Source: an uncultured Actinomycetes bacterium
GTDB taxonomy: Bacteria; Actinomycetota; Thermoleophilia; Solirubrobacterales; 70-9
Length of the DNA stretch: 64,000 bases
NCBI GenBank assembly: GCA_946482365.1
Contig: CAMLQY010000006.1
Coordinates: 36,480 to 100,479, forward strand
Direction of reading: 5' to 3'
Shown: one piece after another, positions 25,366-32,834 of the stretch
Position numbering within the stretch: the stretch's first letter is position 1
Layout: each line of letters starts with the position of its first letter
Made by a program: the position numbers and the translations under genes
The notes under the pieces: model-generated
Seen by the model: only the letters and a program-made list of their open reading frames with translations
What the model was told of the DNA's origin: nothing
Databases searched by the model: none

Positions 25366-25539
25366 CTAGCTGGTTGCCAGGCCGATGGCCAGCAGCGGGA
25401 AAGCCAGCATCACGCCGAGATAGGCGCCGATTGCGGCGCCGGTGCGGAGGCCGGTGGTGCTCGAGCGGGCACCGGCGAAGACGCCGGCGAGGAAGATGAA
25501 GCCGGCGAGGCCGAGACCGATCCAGAAGACGTCGGGCAT
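25366..25539 (-). CDS. 57-residue small membrane protein
   Basis: A short open frame, ATG 25539 to TAG 25366, encodes MPDVFWIGLGLAGFIFLAGV followed by a short RSST turn and a second hydrophobic helix (IGAYLGVMLAFPLLAIGLAT). Two transmembrane segments and codon-position GC bias like the neighbours support a real gene. No ribosome site is obvious. Function unknown; the family resembles other small two-span actinobacterial proteins. Confidence 0.5.
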   Translation of the reverse strand: MPDVFWIGLGLAGFIFLAGVFAGARSSTTGLRTGAAIGAYLGVMLAFPLLAIGLATS

Positions 25540-25640
25540 GAGCGCGGGCGAGACTATCGAACCTGCCCGCCGGCGGACCTGCAGCGCCGACTTCGCCGGG
25601 CCTGACGCGTGCGCAGCGACAAAATCGCTAGGTTGCGCGC

Positions 25641-26237
25641 GTGAAACTCCTTGCCTTCAGTGACCTGCACCGCAACCTGAAACGGGCGGGGCAACTGGTC
25701 AAGATGTCCGAGAAAGCCGACGTCGTGATCGGCGCCGGCGATTTCGCCTCCATGCACGAGGGCCTGGAGGAGACGATCGACGCCCTCTCGGCGATCGAAA
25801 CCCCGACCGTCCTGGTCCCCGGCAACAACGAGACCGACGACGCCCTGCGCGAGGCCACTGCCGGCTGGAGCGCGGCAACCGTCCTGCACGGGGGCGTGAC
25901 GACGATCGCGGGGGTCGAGTTCTTCGGCCTCGGCGCCGGCGTCCCGGTGACGCCGTGGGAGTGGAGCTTCGACCTCGACGAGGAGAAGGCGGCCGTGATG
26001 CTCACCCTCTGCCCGCGAGACGCGGTCCTCGTCCTGCACTCGCCGCCCCACGGCCACTGCGACTCGGGCGGCTCCGGCGATCATTTCGGCAGCCACGCGC
26101 TGCTGCGCACGATCGAGGAAAAGGAACCGCGCCTGGCGGTCTGCGGTCACATCCACGAGTCGTGGGGCTGCACGAGCAAGGTCGGCAAGACGCCGGTCCA
26201 CAACCTGGGCCCGAAAGGCACCTGGCTAGAGGTCTAG
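25641..26237 (+). CDS. Calcineurin-like metallophosphoesterase
   Basis: The 198-residue protein carries the five metallophosphoesterase motifs in order: FSDLHRN (8-14), IGAGDF (33-38), PGNNE (about 57-61), LHSPPHGH (about 133-140) and GHIHES (about 170-175). These bind two metal ions and hydrolyse phosphomono- or diesters; the compact form resembles YfcE/MJ0936-type enzymes. GTG at 25641 is the start. It stands alone. Confidence 0.9.
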   Translation: MKLLAFSDLHRNLKRAGQLVKMSEKADVVIGAGDFASMHEGLEETIDALSAIETPTVLVPGNNETDDALREATAGWSAATVLHGGVTTIAGVEFFGLGAGVPVTPWEWSFDLDEEKAAVMLTLCPRDAVLVLHSPPHGHCDSGGSGDHFGSHALLRTIEEKEPRLAVCGHIHESWGCTSKVGKTPVHNLGPKGTWLEV

Positions 26238-26254
26238 AGGTTCCGGTCGTCGCC

Positions 26255-26896
26255 CTAGGCGGCGACGCGGTACTTGAGGTGGGTGACGCCGGGCGCTTCG
26301 ACCGCTTCGACCTGCTCGAAGCCGACGCCGGCGGGGAGGTCCTCGAAGAGGCGCGTGCCGCCGCCGAGCAGGACGGGGACGACGCTGAGATTAACCTCGT
26401 CGAGGAGGCCCGCCGCCAGGTACTGCCGGGCGACGTCGGCGCCGCCGCCAAGCGAGATGTCCTTGCCGCCGGCGGCCTCCCTGGCCTGCGCGAGCGCCGC
26501 CTCGATCCCCTCTGTGACGAAGGTGAAGGTGGTGCCCCCCTCCATCTCCAGCGGCTCCCGCTCGTGATGGGTGAGGACGAAGACGGGGGTGTGGAACGGC
26601 GGGTCCCCGCCCCACCACCCGTTCCACGGCTCCTCGCCCCAGGGGCCCGGCCCGCCGCCGAACATGTTGCGGCCCATCACCGTGGCGCCGACGTTGTCGA
26701 GCGCTTCCTCCATGACGGCGCTGCTCGCGTTGGTCTCGCCGCCCTCGCGCCCGTGCGAGCGGCGCCACACCTCCAGCTCGATCGCCCACTCGTGCAGCTG
26801 CTCGCCGCCTTCCCCCAGCGGGCTCTCGACGCTCGGGTTCGGTCCGGCGACGAAGCCGTCGAGCGAGACCGAGATCTGGAACCTGAAGCGGCCCAT
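26255..26896 (-). CDS. Dihydrofolate reductase-family (RibD C-terminal-like) protein
   Basis: The 213-residue protein matches the DHFR-like/RibD-C superfamily: FQISVSLDGFVAGPNPS at the N-terminus, GATVMGRNMFGGG, PVFVLTHH, SLGGGADVARQYLAAGLLDEV and VPVLLGGGTRLFE. Members are NADPH-dependent reductases of pterin or pyrimidine-like substrates, mostly uncharacterised. It is convergent with the phosphoesterase gene. Confidence 0.88.
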   Translation of the reverse strand: MGRFRFQISVSLDGFVAGPNPSVESPLGEGGEQLHEWAIELEVWRRSHGREGGETNASSAVMEEALDNVGATVMGRNMFGGGPGPWGEEPWNGWWGGDPPFHTPVFVLTHHEREPLEMEGGTTFTFVTEGIEAALAQAREAAGGKDISLGGGADVARQYLAAGLLDEVNLSVVPVLLGGGTRLFEDLPAGVGFEQVEAVEAPGVTHLKYRVAA

Positions 26897-26928
26897 GTCC
26901 AGACGACGATGTTACGCAGGGCCCGACT

Positions 26929-27219
26929 TCAGGCGGCGGGCGGCGGGGGCTCCTGCCCCTCGAAGAGCTTGCCGGCGCGGATCTTCGCGGCCATGTCCTT
27001 CGATTCTTCGCGGTAGGCGCTGCCGTCCTCGAACTCGATCGTCGGGTACTTGCTCTGGCCCGAGATCCGCTTCAGGTCCTCGCGCTTCCCCGGCCGCAGC
27101 GGTCCCTTGACCACCTCGTACTCGATTCCCTGCTCCACGAGCGCCTTTTCCACCCGCGCGCACGGGTGGGCGTCCATCTTGGCCCACATGACCGAACAGC
27201 GATGAAGCTTTACCGCCAT
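26929..27219 (-). CDS. Thioredoxin-fold protein (glutaredoxin/GST N-terminal type)
   Basis: The 96-residue protein has a GST-N/glutaredoxin fold: VKLHRCSVMWAKMDAHPCAR, VEKALVEQGIEYEVV, SGQSKYPTIEFEDGSAYREES. The segment YPTIEFEDGSAYREES is the conserved cis-Pro and gamma-Glu-binding region. The usual CPxC is replaced by a longer RCSVMWAKMDAHPC segment with two spaced cysteines, so redox activity is uncertain. Its ATG (27219) overlaps an ATG on the other strand at 27218, upstream of the P450. Confidence 0.8.
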   Translation of the reverse strand: MAVKLHRCSVMWAKMDAHPCARVEKALVEQGIEYEVVKGPLRPGKREDLKRISGQSKYPTIEFEDGSAYREESKDMAAKIRAGKLFEGQEPPPPAA

Positions 27220-27259
27220 GGCGGCAGCCTATCCACTTTGGAATACTCGGGTGCAGGAA

Positions 27260-28600
27260 ATGAGACCCGCAGGCCTCCCGCCCGGTCCCCCCTATCCCTC
27301 GGCGCTCCAGGCCGTCGGGTTCTGGACGCGCCCCTTCGCCTTCCTGCTGCAGTGCCGCGAGCGCTACGGCAAGCGCTTCACGATCAAGCTGCCGGCCGCC
27401 CCGCCCTTCGTGATGCTGACCGACCCGGCCGAGGTGAAGGAAGTCTTCACCTCGCCGCCCGACGTCCTGCGCCCGGGAGAGGGGGCGCGCGTGCTCGAGC
27501 CGGTCGTCGGCACCAACTCGGTGATCCTGCTCGACGAAGGGGCGCACATGGAGCAGCGCAAGCTGATGCTGCCGGCCTTCCACGGCGAGCGGATGGAGCG
27601 GCTCGCCGGCCTGATGGAAGAGGTGACGGTCGAGGAGCTGGAAGCGCTGCCGCGGGACATGCCGGTCGAGCTGCACCCGCGGATGCAGGACCTGACCCTG
27701 AAGATCGTCCTCCGCGCCGTCTTCGGCCTCGACCCCGGGGAGCGCTTCGAGGGGCTGCGGCGGCGGCTGCAGCAGATGCTCGAGTTCGGCGACCGGCCGA
27801 TCAGCCTGATGCCGCCGCCGAAGGACAGCGCGGTGGCGCGGGTCCTCGAACGCGTCGGCCCGTTCGCGGTCTTCGTCCGCAACCAGAAAGAGGTCGACGA
27901 GCTGCTCTTCGAGCTGATCGCCGAGCGCAGGGCCGAGGGGGCGGGCGCGGAGCGCAACGACGTCCTGGCGATGCTGCTCGAGGCGCGCCACGAGGACGAC
28001 ACGCCGATGAGCGAGCAGGAGATCCGGGACGAGCTGCTGACGCTCCTCGTCGCCGGCCACGAGACGACCGCCACGACCCTCGCCTGGGCGTTCGAGCGCC
28101 TCACGCGCGAGCCGCGGGTGCTGGCCCGCCTGGTCGAGGAGATCGAGGGCGACGACGACGCCTACCTGACGGCGACGATCCAGGAGACGCTGCGCACCAG
28201 GCCGGTGCTGCCCAACGCCGCGCCGCGGCTCGTCGCCAAACCGGTCGAAGTGGGCGGCTGGGCCTACCCGGAGGGGTGCTGCCTGGTCCCCAACGGCTAC
28301 CTGATCCACCAGGACCCGGAGATCTACCCGGAGCCCAACTCCTTCCGCCCCGAGCGCTTCCTCGACGAGCCGCCGGGCACCTACACCTGGATCCCCTTCG
28401 GCGGCGGCCGCCGCCGCTGCCTCGGCGCCAGCTTCGCGATGCTGGAGATGAAGATCGTCCTCCGCGCCGCCCTCCGCACCCTCGAGCTCCATCCCGGCGA
28501 GGGGTCTGAAGTGGCCCGGCGGCGCAACATCACTGTGCGGCCGTCGAGCGGGGGCCGGGCGGTGCTGTCCGAGCGGCGCCCCGCTCCCGTGGCCGCGTAG
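27260..28600 (+). CDS. Cytochrome P450 (1)
   Basis: The 446-residue heme monooxygenase has the proline-rich start LPPGPPYPSALQAVGFW, I-helix AGHETT (265-270), ExxR in QETLRTRP, PERF motif, and heme loop FGGGRRRCLGA with Cys387. It shows no membrane anchor, so it is soluble and depends on ferredoxin-type electron donors; the 7Fe ferredoxin at 52734 is one candidate. The second P450 at 37141 is a clear relative (PGTYxWIPFGGG). ATG 27260 has GCAGGAA upstream; ATG 27218 or GTG 27251 are alternatives. Substrate unknown. Confidence 0.92.
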   Translation: MRPAGLPPGPPYPSALQAVGFWTRPFAFLLQCRERYGKRFTIKLPAAPPFVMLTDPAEVKEVFTSPPDVLRPGEGARVLEPVVGTNSVILLDEGAHMEQRKLMLPAFHGERMERLAGLMEEVTVEELEALPRDMPVELHPRMQDLTLKIVLRAVFGLDPGERFEGLRRRLQQMLEFGDRPISLMPPPKDSAVARVLERVGPFAVFVRNQKEVDELLFELIAERRAEGAGAERNDVLAMLLEARHEDDTPMSEQEIRDELLTLLVAGHETTATTLAWAFERLTREPRVLARLVEEIEGDDDAYLTATIQETLRTRPVLPNAAPRLVAKPVEVGGWAYPEGCCLVPNGYLIHQDPEIYPEPNSFRPERFLDEPPGTYTWIPFGGGRRRCLGASFAMLEMKIVLRAALRTLELHPGEGSEVARRRNITVRPSSGGRAVLSERRPAPVAA

Positions 28601-28653
28601 CTCGTTTGGACCGGGGAGGTTGCGCAACTGCCCGAGGCGGGTAGCAACCGGAC

Positions 28654-29037
28654 ATGTCCACAACGCTCACGATCGTCATCGGCGTCGTCGCGGCAGCGGC
28701 CGTCCTGATCGTCGCCGCTGTGCTCCTCAGGCGGGCGCGGGAGCGCCGGCAGCTGCGCCGCGAACGCCTCAGCGAACGGGTCGGCGGCCACCGCCAGGAG
28801 GCCGAGCTGCACAGCTCGAATGCGGAGGAGCTCACGGCAGAGGCGAAGGCAAGGCGCTCCCAGGCCGCCGCCGAGAGCGAGGCGGCCGAGCGTCACGAAC
28901 GCATCGCCGAGCAGCACCGCCGCCGGGCCGAGTCCCTTCGGGAGGAGTCCACCCGAGCTTCCGAGCGAGTCGAGCGCGAGGACGAGCTCTCCCGCCATCA
29001 CGGCGAGAAAGCCGGCAGCCTGGAGGAGCAGCTCTGA
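28654..29037 (+). CDS. Single-span membrane protein with long charged coiled coil
   Basis: The 127-residue product has an N-terminal transmembrane helix (TLTIVIGVVAAAAVLIVAAV) then an Arg/Glu/His-rich coiled coil to the end (EAKARRSQAAAESEAAERHE). It is organised like the 90-residue protein at 8005-8277 and starts with the same MST. It probably tethers a rod-like domain to the inner face of the membrane; function unknown. The stop shares one base with the ATG of the following gene (TGATG), so the two are coupled. Confidence 0.8.
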   Translation: MSTTLTIVIGVVAAAAVLIVAAVLLRRARERRQLRRERLSERVGGHRQEAELHSSNAEELTAEAKARRSQAAAESEAAERHERIAEQHRRRAESLREESTRASERVEREDELSRHHGEKAGSLEEQL

Positions 29038-29279
29038 TGCTGATCGCAGCGATCATCGGCCTCTGCGTCCTCCTCGCCCTCCTCGGCTTCCTCCTGCCCC
29101 GCCTCTCCGACCATGCCAAGCGCGGCACCGACAAGGGCTTCTCTGCCGGCCAGCGCGCCGGCAGCAAGGCGCCCGGCCCCCTCAGCACCCTCTTCAACAA
29201 GTCCCTCGGCAAGTCCCAGAAGGCCACCACGAAGAGTCACTCGGCCGGCAAGCGCACCCGCTTCAAGCTGCCGTTTTAG
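29037..29279 (+). CDS. 80-residue basic membrane protein
   Basis: A hydrophobic N-terminal helix (LIAAIIGLCVLLALLGFLLP) is followed by a basic, Ser/Lys-rich tail ending KRTRFKLPF. It is coupled to the 28654 gene by a TGATG overlap, so the two proteins may interact. Family not recognised. The pairing of a coiled-coil membrane protein with a basic protein is the same as at 7447-8277. Confidence 0.7.
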   Translation: MLIAAIIGLCVLLALLGFLLPRLSDHAKRGTDKGFSAGQRAGSKAPGPLSTLFNKSLGKSQKATTKSHSAGKRTRFKLPF

Positions 29280-29304
29280 AGCGGCCGGGCGACGGCCGCC
29301 TCGG

Positions 29305-29763
29305 CTATGCCAGCGATCCGTCCGCGACCATCCACCTGTGCTGCAGGTCGGTGACGGTCGCGACTCGTTCGTAGTCGCGGTCGTAGTGAACGAGCGGAAC
29401 TCCTGCCGCCTCGGCGGCGGCGGCGAGCAGCAGGTCGGCGGGCGGGACACGGCGATGGTCGCCGTCGGGAGTTAGAAGGAGCTGGACCTCGCGCGCCCGA
29501 CTCCAGAGCTTGCTCGGCATCGACACCGACTCGAAGGCTTCCAGGCGCTCAGCGACTTCGCGCGCCCGGTCCTCATTGGGGGCAAGGCGAGTCAGCTCGA
29601 GCACCACCAGGTCGCAAACCAATACCCGCCCCGCTTCGACCTCGGCGTTGAACCAATCTGCAAGGTGGGGAAAACGACGGTCCCGCGCCCAAGTCCAGGC
29701 GCCGGTGTCGAAGAGCGCCGGGCCGTCGAGCTGGACCGGCCTCGGCGCCGCAGCGGCGCTCAG
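29305..29763 (-). CDS. PIN-domain toxin (VapC-like), probable CTG start
   Basis: PIN-domain proteins are Mg2+-dependent RNases; VapC toxins cleave tRNA or rRNA. The conserved acidic residues are visible in order: ALFDTGAW (first Asp), DLVVLELTR (Glu), PADLLLAAAAE (Asp) and VHYDRDYERVA (Asp). The first Asp lies upstream of any ATG, GTG or TTG in this frame (the first is TTG at 29622), so the real start must be earlier. The best candidate is a CTG at 29763 that overlaps the antitoxin stop as CTGA, giving 152 residues, normal for PIN toxins. It is convergent with the 29037 gene. Confidence 0.75.
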   Translation of the reverse strand: MSAAAAPRPVQLDGPALFDTGAWTWARDRRFPHLADWFNAEVEAGRVLVCDLVVLELTRLAPNEDRAREVAERLEAFESVSMPSKLWSRAREVQLLLTPDGDHRRVPPADLLLAAAAEAAGVPLVHYDRDYERVATVTDLQHRWMVADGSLA

Positions 29764-29966
29764 AGCCGCTCCCGCCCCTCCCGAACCTCCTCGGGAGTCC
29801 CGTCTATGTCGTGCCGCACATCGAAGCCCCGGAGGACCCGCCGCCGCGTCGCCTCGCGCAGGGCGGCGTTGACCGTCTCACTCAGGCCCTTCGTCCCCAA
29901 CTCTCGGCGCGCAGCGTCGAGCGCTCGATCGTCGACGTCAACCGTGGTGCGAGTCACGCGCATCAT
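29760..29966 (-). CDS. VapB-like ribbon-helix-helix antitoxin
   Basis: The 68-residue protein begins MMRVTRTTVDVDDRALDAAR and continues ELGTKGLSETVNAALREA, the strand-helix-helix pattern of VapB-type RHH antitoxins. The C-terminal tail (DIDGTPEEVREGRERL) is the likely toxin-binding arm. It is translationally coupled to the PIN toxin. Two adjacent ATG codons (29966 and 29963) are possible starts. Confidence 0.82.
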   Translation of the reverse strand: MMRVTRTTVDVDDRALDAARRELGTKGLSETVNAALREATRRRVLRGFDVRHDIDGTPEEVREGRERL

Positions 29967-30101
29967 CGTAGCGCATCAAGTTTCGCATTCTCAGCTCCCG
30001 AGGGCTTTGGGATCGACTGTGGGCTACGGCGTTTGGCCTCCCATACAGCGGGAACCTCGGAAGGAAGAAGAACCGGATACCAGCTGGAGAGGTGGAGGGA
30101 G

Positions 30102-31148
30102 ATGGCGCAGAGTAGGAGCAAAAGCGGCAGAGGCCGTAACAAAAGTCCGACCCCGCAGAAGAAACGAAGTTCGAACGGGAAGAGTCGGAACCAAGGCTCC
30201 AACAAGACCGTGCCGGAGCGCATGTACGAGGACTACACGATCATCGACCCCGGCGAAATCAGCGACACCGACGAGCCGGACGTCGTCGTCGACATCCCGG
30301 TGGTCAAGGTCGACGAGCTCCACTTCGAGCTCGACGACCTCGAGGCCCGGATATCGCTCCACGCCGAGGTGCTGGACCTGGTCAGGCTCAGCGTCGGCGT
30401 CCATGTCGAGCTGGGAAAGGTCGAACTCAACATCAAAGGCGTCGAAGCCCAGGCCCTGCTGCGGGCGCGGCTCGACCATGTGACGGCGATCATCGACCGG
30501 GTCCTGACCACGCTCGACCGTAACCCGGACGTTCTGAAGGAGATCGCGCACGCGCTGGAACCGGTCACCGAAGGCGCAGGCAAGGCGGTCGGCGAAGTAG
30601 GCGAGGGCGCGAACAAGGCTGTCGGGCAGATCGGCGAAGGTGCCGGCAGCGCGGTCGAGGACGTCGGCGAAGGTGCCGAGGGGGCCGTCAAAGACGTCGG
30701 CGAAGGCGCGGGCGGCGCGGTCGAAGAGGTCGGCGGCGGAGCCGGCAAAGCGGCAGGCGAGCTGGGCCAGGGCGCTGGGCAGGCGATTGGCGGCCTAGGC
30801 CAGGGCGCAGGCGCGCTCGCCGGAGGCGGTGGCGGCGGGGGCAACGGCGGCGAAGGGGGTCAAGGCCCCTCCAGCGGACAGCTGGCCAAGCAGGTCGCGA
30901 AGCTCCTCGCCAAGGAGCTGGGCGCCGCCGCCAGCGACGAGGCAAAGGAGCTGGGCCTCGCTGCTTCGCAGAAGGCGACAGAGATGGGAGAGAGGCGACG
31001 TCAACGCCGTGCGACCAAGCACAACGCCACCATGGGGGCCCTGCGGAAGGCCGAGGAGGTGGGCCTCGACATCGACGACGTGGAGGGATCCGGCGCCGAA
31101 GGGCGCATCACCGTCCACGACGTCGAAAAGGCGGCGACCGCCGGATGA
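30102..31148 (+). CDS. Protein with 11-residue Gly/Ala repeats and C-terminal E3-binding-like domain
   Basis: The 348-residue protein has four parts. Residues 1-40 are basic and disordered (MAQSRSKSGRGRNKSPTPQK). Residues about 45-155 form a conserved-looking domain (VDELHFELDDLEARISLHAE, then RLSVGVHVELGKVELNIKG, RLDHVTAIIDRVLTTLDRNP). Residues 156-243 are eight tandem 11-mers of the form GEGAxxAVxxV. The last 41 residues (ALRKAEEVGLDIDDVEGSGA, EGRITVHDVEKAA) resemble the peripheral subunit-binding (E3-binding) domain of 2-oxoacid dehydrogenase E2 chains, but no lipoyl or acyltransferase domain is present. The ATG has a GGTGGAGGGAG site. It is coupled by ATGA to the next gene. I do not know its function; membrane, granule or vesicle association through the amphipathic repeats is inference. 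Confidence 0.8.
   Translation: MAQSRSKSGRGRNKSPTPQKKRSSNGKSRNQGSNKTVPERMYEDYTIIDPGEISDTDEPDVVVDIPVVKVDELHFELDDLEARISLHAEVLDLVRLSVGVHVELGKVELNIKGVEAQALLRARLDHVTAIIDRVLTTLDRNPDVLKEIAHALEPVTEGAGKAVGEVGEGANKAVGQIGEGAGSAVEDVGEGAEGAVKDVGEGAGGAVEEVGGGAGKAAGELGQGAGQAIGGLGQGAGALAGGGGGGGNGGEGGQGPSSGQLAKQVAKLLAKELGAAASDEAKELGLAASQKATEMGERRRQRRATKHNATMGALRKAEEVGLDIDDVEGSGAEGRITVHDVEKAATAG
30567..30830 (+). repeat. Eight in-frame 33-base repeats encoding 11-residue units
   Basis: Units read TEGAGKAVGEV, GEGANKAVGQI, GEGAGSAVEDV, GEGAEGAVKDV, GEGAGGAVEEV, GGGAGKAAGEL, GQGAGQAIGGL and GQGAGALAGGG. The small residues and the hydrophobic positions recur every 11 residues, as in amphipathic 11-mer helices. 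Confidence 0.85.
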
Positions 31149-31393
31149 AGGGCCGCCCCGACCTCGACGTCTTCACTTCGGTCAAAGCGAAGGAGCTGAA
31201 GTTCGGCCGGGTTCCGGAGAAGAAGGTCCGCTACTACGGCGAACCCGCCCATGAAACAGAGGTCGAGGTGGAGCGGGACAACATCCCCGAGGAACCAGAG
31301 GAGGGAGTCACCTACCGCGACGTGGAGGTGCGCTGGTCGGTGGCGCAACGGATCGTCCACCCGACCGACGAGGAATCAACCGACGCAGAGTGA
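31145..31393 (+). CDS. 82-residue partner of the repeat/E3-binding-like protein
   Basis: An acidic protein, MKGRPDLDVFTSVKAKELKF then VPEKKVRYYGEPAHETEVEV, with no recognised fold. It overlaps the upstream gene by ATGA, so the two are translationally coupled and probably form a complex. A weak hairpin follows at about 31396-31415. Confidence 0.7.
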   Translation: MKGRPDLDVFTSVKAKELKFGRVPEKKVRYYGEPAHETEVEVERDNIPEEPEEGVTYRDVEVRWSVAQRIVHPTDEESTDAE

Positions 31394-31473
31394 GACGAGG
31401 CGACAAGCCTCCTCGCACGTCTGAGACTTAACCGTCCTGGTCGTTTCGACCCGAAGGTCAACCACCCAACCGT

Positions 31474-31827
31474 CTAATGCGGGACCAGCTCGCGCGAGAC
31501 CTCGTCAGAGAGACCCCGCTGCTCCAAGCTGCCGAGCACGACCCGCTGGGCTTGCGCCGAGAGGCCGATGACGACTGGGCGCAGGGCGTGACGGTCCGCC
31601 TCATAGTGAGACGCGAACACGCCGATCAGCTCGTCGGCAAACGAGTAGCTCACCGAGCGCACGCCCTCGAAGTCGATCAGGACATCGCGACCGTCCGCCA
31701 CAAGCTGCTCGATCTCGGCTCGAATCTGCTCCGCCCTTGCCCGGGTTGAGAAAGCCTGGCCGTGGCGCCCCAGCACGTATCGCGGTGACGCCGAGGATCT
31801 TGGAGTGTCGTTCTCTAGCGTCGTCAT
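31474..31827 (-). CDS. STAS-like domain protein (DUF4325 type)
   Basis: The 117-residue protein has the phrase DVLIDFEGVRSVSYSFADEL (about 48-67), characteristic of DUF4325/STAS-like proteins. These resemble anti-sigma factor antagonists and are often encoded next to GHKL ATPases, as here: the ATPase gene lies immediately upstream on the same strand (36-base gap). The pair probably forms a switch similar to SpoIIAA/SpoIIAB, but no sigma factor is present. ATG start at 31827. It lies within the lower-GC island. Confidence 0.8.
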   Translation of the reverse strand: MTTLENDTPRSSASPRYVLGRHGQAFSTRARAEQIRAEIEQLVADGRDVLIDFEGVRSVSYSFADELIGVFASHYEADRHALRPVVIGLSAQAQRVVLGSLEQRGLSDEVSRELVPH

Positions 31828-31863
31828 GGATGCGAGGCTACGTCAAGACTCGGACGCATGCAA

Positions 31864-32727
31864 TCAGGTTGCCGATCGCCCAATGGTCGTCCAGTCGCAG
31901 GCGATCCAAGTTCCCTGCGTGCGGGCGGTTTCCCAGCCGTGGTCCTTGACATGAAAATCCACGATCTCGCGCCGGAAGGTCCCTTTGCCGGCCCGGATGA
32001 ACATCTCCGCCGACGAGGCGGCTGAGGAGAGCGTTTCCTTCAACACCCACGAAAAGCCGTAGCCCCGATCGAGGCGTTGAGTTCCGCTCACGCCTTCCTG
32101 CAGGGCTTGGCCGATCGCATGCTTGTCGACCACGAACTCTGGGTGACTTCGGCGAATGTGCTCGGGAATCCCGATCCCGTAGTCGCCGATTCCGAGCATG
32201 ATCTGGCTCAATCCATCGGCCTTTCCACGGCCAGCCGCCACAACGCAGCCGGCGTCGCTGGCGCCATGCTCCACCGCGTTCTGGCAAAGCTCGCTGATTG
32301 CCATTAGGACCGCGTCCCGGACGACCGCTACATCATCGAAATGATCGACCAGCGGCTGTAGCAGCCTGTCGGCAAGCCCATCGACCTCGGTCAGCTCGCT
32401 CAAGCGGGTCGGCCGGATGATCACATCGGGGTCGTCCTCGACAAGCGCTTGGCCAATGCCGCCGATGTCCATCCCCAAACGAAAAGCGCTAAAGCAGCGG
32501 CGGGTCGCCTCGTCCTGGGGCTCCTTGACTTTGACGCTACGTCCGGCTTGCCGCTGGCGCTCCACCCAGAGCGCCAGCCTCACTGCGAAGAGGGGATGCA
32601 GGCCCACCAGATCGCCAGCATCCAGAATCACCTGGCTCGCGCCATCGAGGTCGGCATCAAGCTCCGCGGCGTAGCCGTGGTCGCGTCTCCCCGCCCCACG
32701 TGGCAGTCTCAGCTCCACGGACTGCAC
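31864..32727 (-). CDS. GHKL-family ATPase with N-terminal STAS-like region
   Basis: The 287-residue protein contains a histidine kinase-like ATPase core: N-box ISELCQNAVEHGASD (about 145-160) and G1 box GIGDYGIGIPEHI (about 182-194), followed by a GYGFSWVLKETL G2-like segment. The N-terminal 60 residues (GASQVILDAGDLVGLHPLFA) resemble an STAS fold. No phosphoacceptor domain or transmembrane segment is present, so this is an anti-sigma-like kinase or a nucleotide-driven switch rather than a two-component sensor. GTG at 32727. It is divergent from the HEPN-like gene (107 bases). Confidence 0.82.
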   Translation of the reverse strand: MQSVELRLPRGAGRRDHGYAAELDADLDGASQVILDAGDLVGLHPLFAVRLALWVERQRQAGRSVKVKEPQDEATRRCFSAFRLGMDIGGIGQALVEDDPDVIIRPTRLSELTEVDGLADRLLQPLVDHFDDVAVVRDAVLMAISELCQNAVEHGASDAGCVVAAGRGKADGLSQIMLGIGDYGIGIPEHIRRSHPEFVVDKHAIGQALQEGVSGTQRLDRGYGFSWVLKETLSSAASSAEMFIRAGKGTFRREIVDFHVKDHGWETARTQGTWIACDWTTIGRSAT

Positions 32728-32834
32728 CGTATGGCGACATTCGGATCGAACCGGCCGTTTCGACCGGAGATCCCCCGTTAGGGCTGTCCCCTAGCCAGCT
32801 ATTTCCGACACGTGTTGTCTACACTGCGCTAGGT

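Noticed and set aside
30980..31148. Evidence for a 2-oxoacid dehydrogenase complex because of the E3-binding-like segment
   Set aside because: No lipoyl domain, acyltransferase, E1 or E3 gene is present in the window.
31394..31473. Left attachment site of the tRNA-Arg island
   Set aside because: I found no copy of the tRNA-Arg 3' end (GGTTCGAATCCTGTC) here or elsewhere to the left in the window.
31980..32700. A two-component sensor histidine kinase
   Set aside because: The ATPase lacks a DHp phosphoacceptor helix and membrane spans, and there is no response regulator nearby; a GHKL switch protein fits better.
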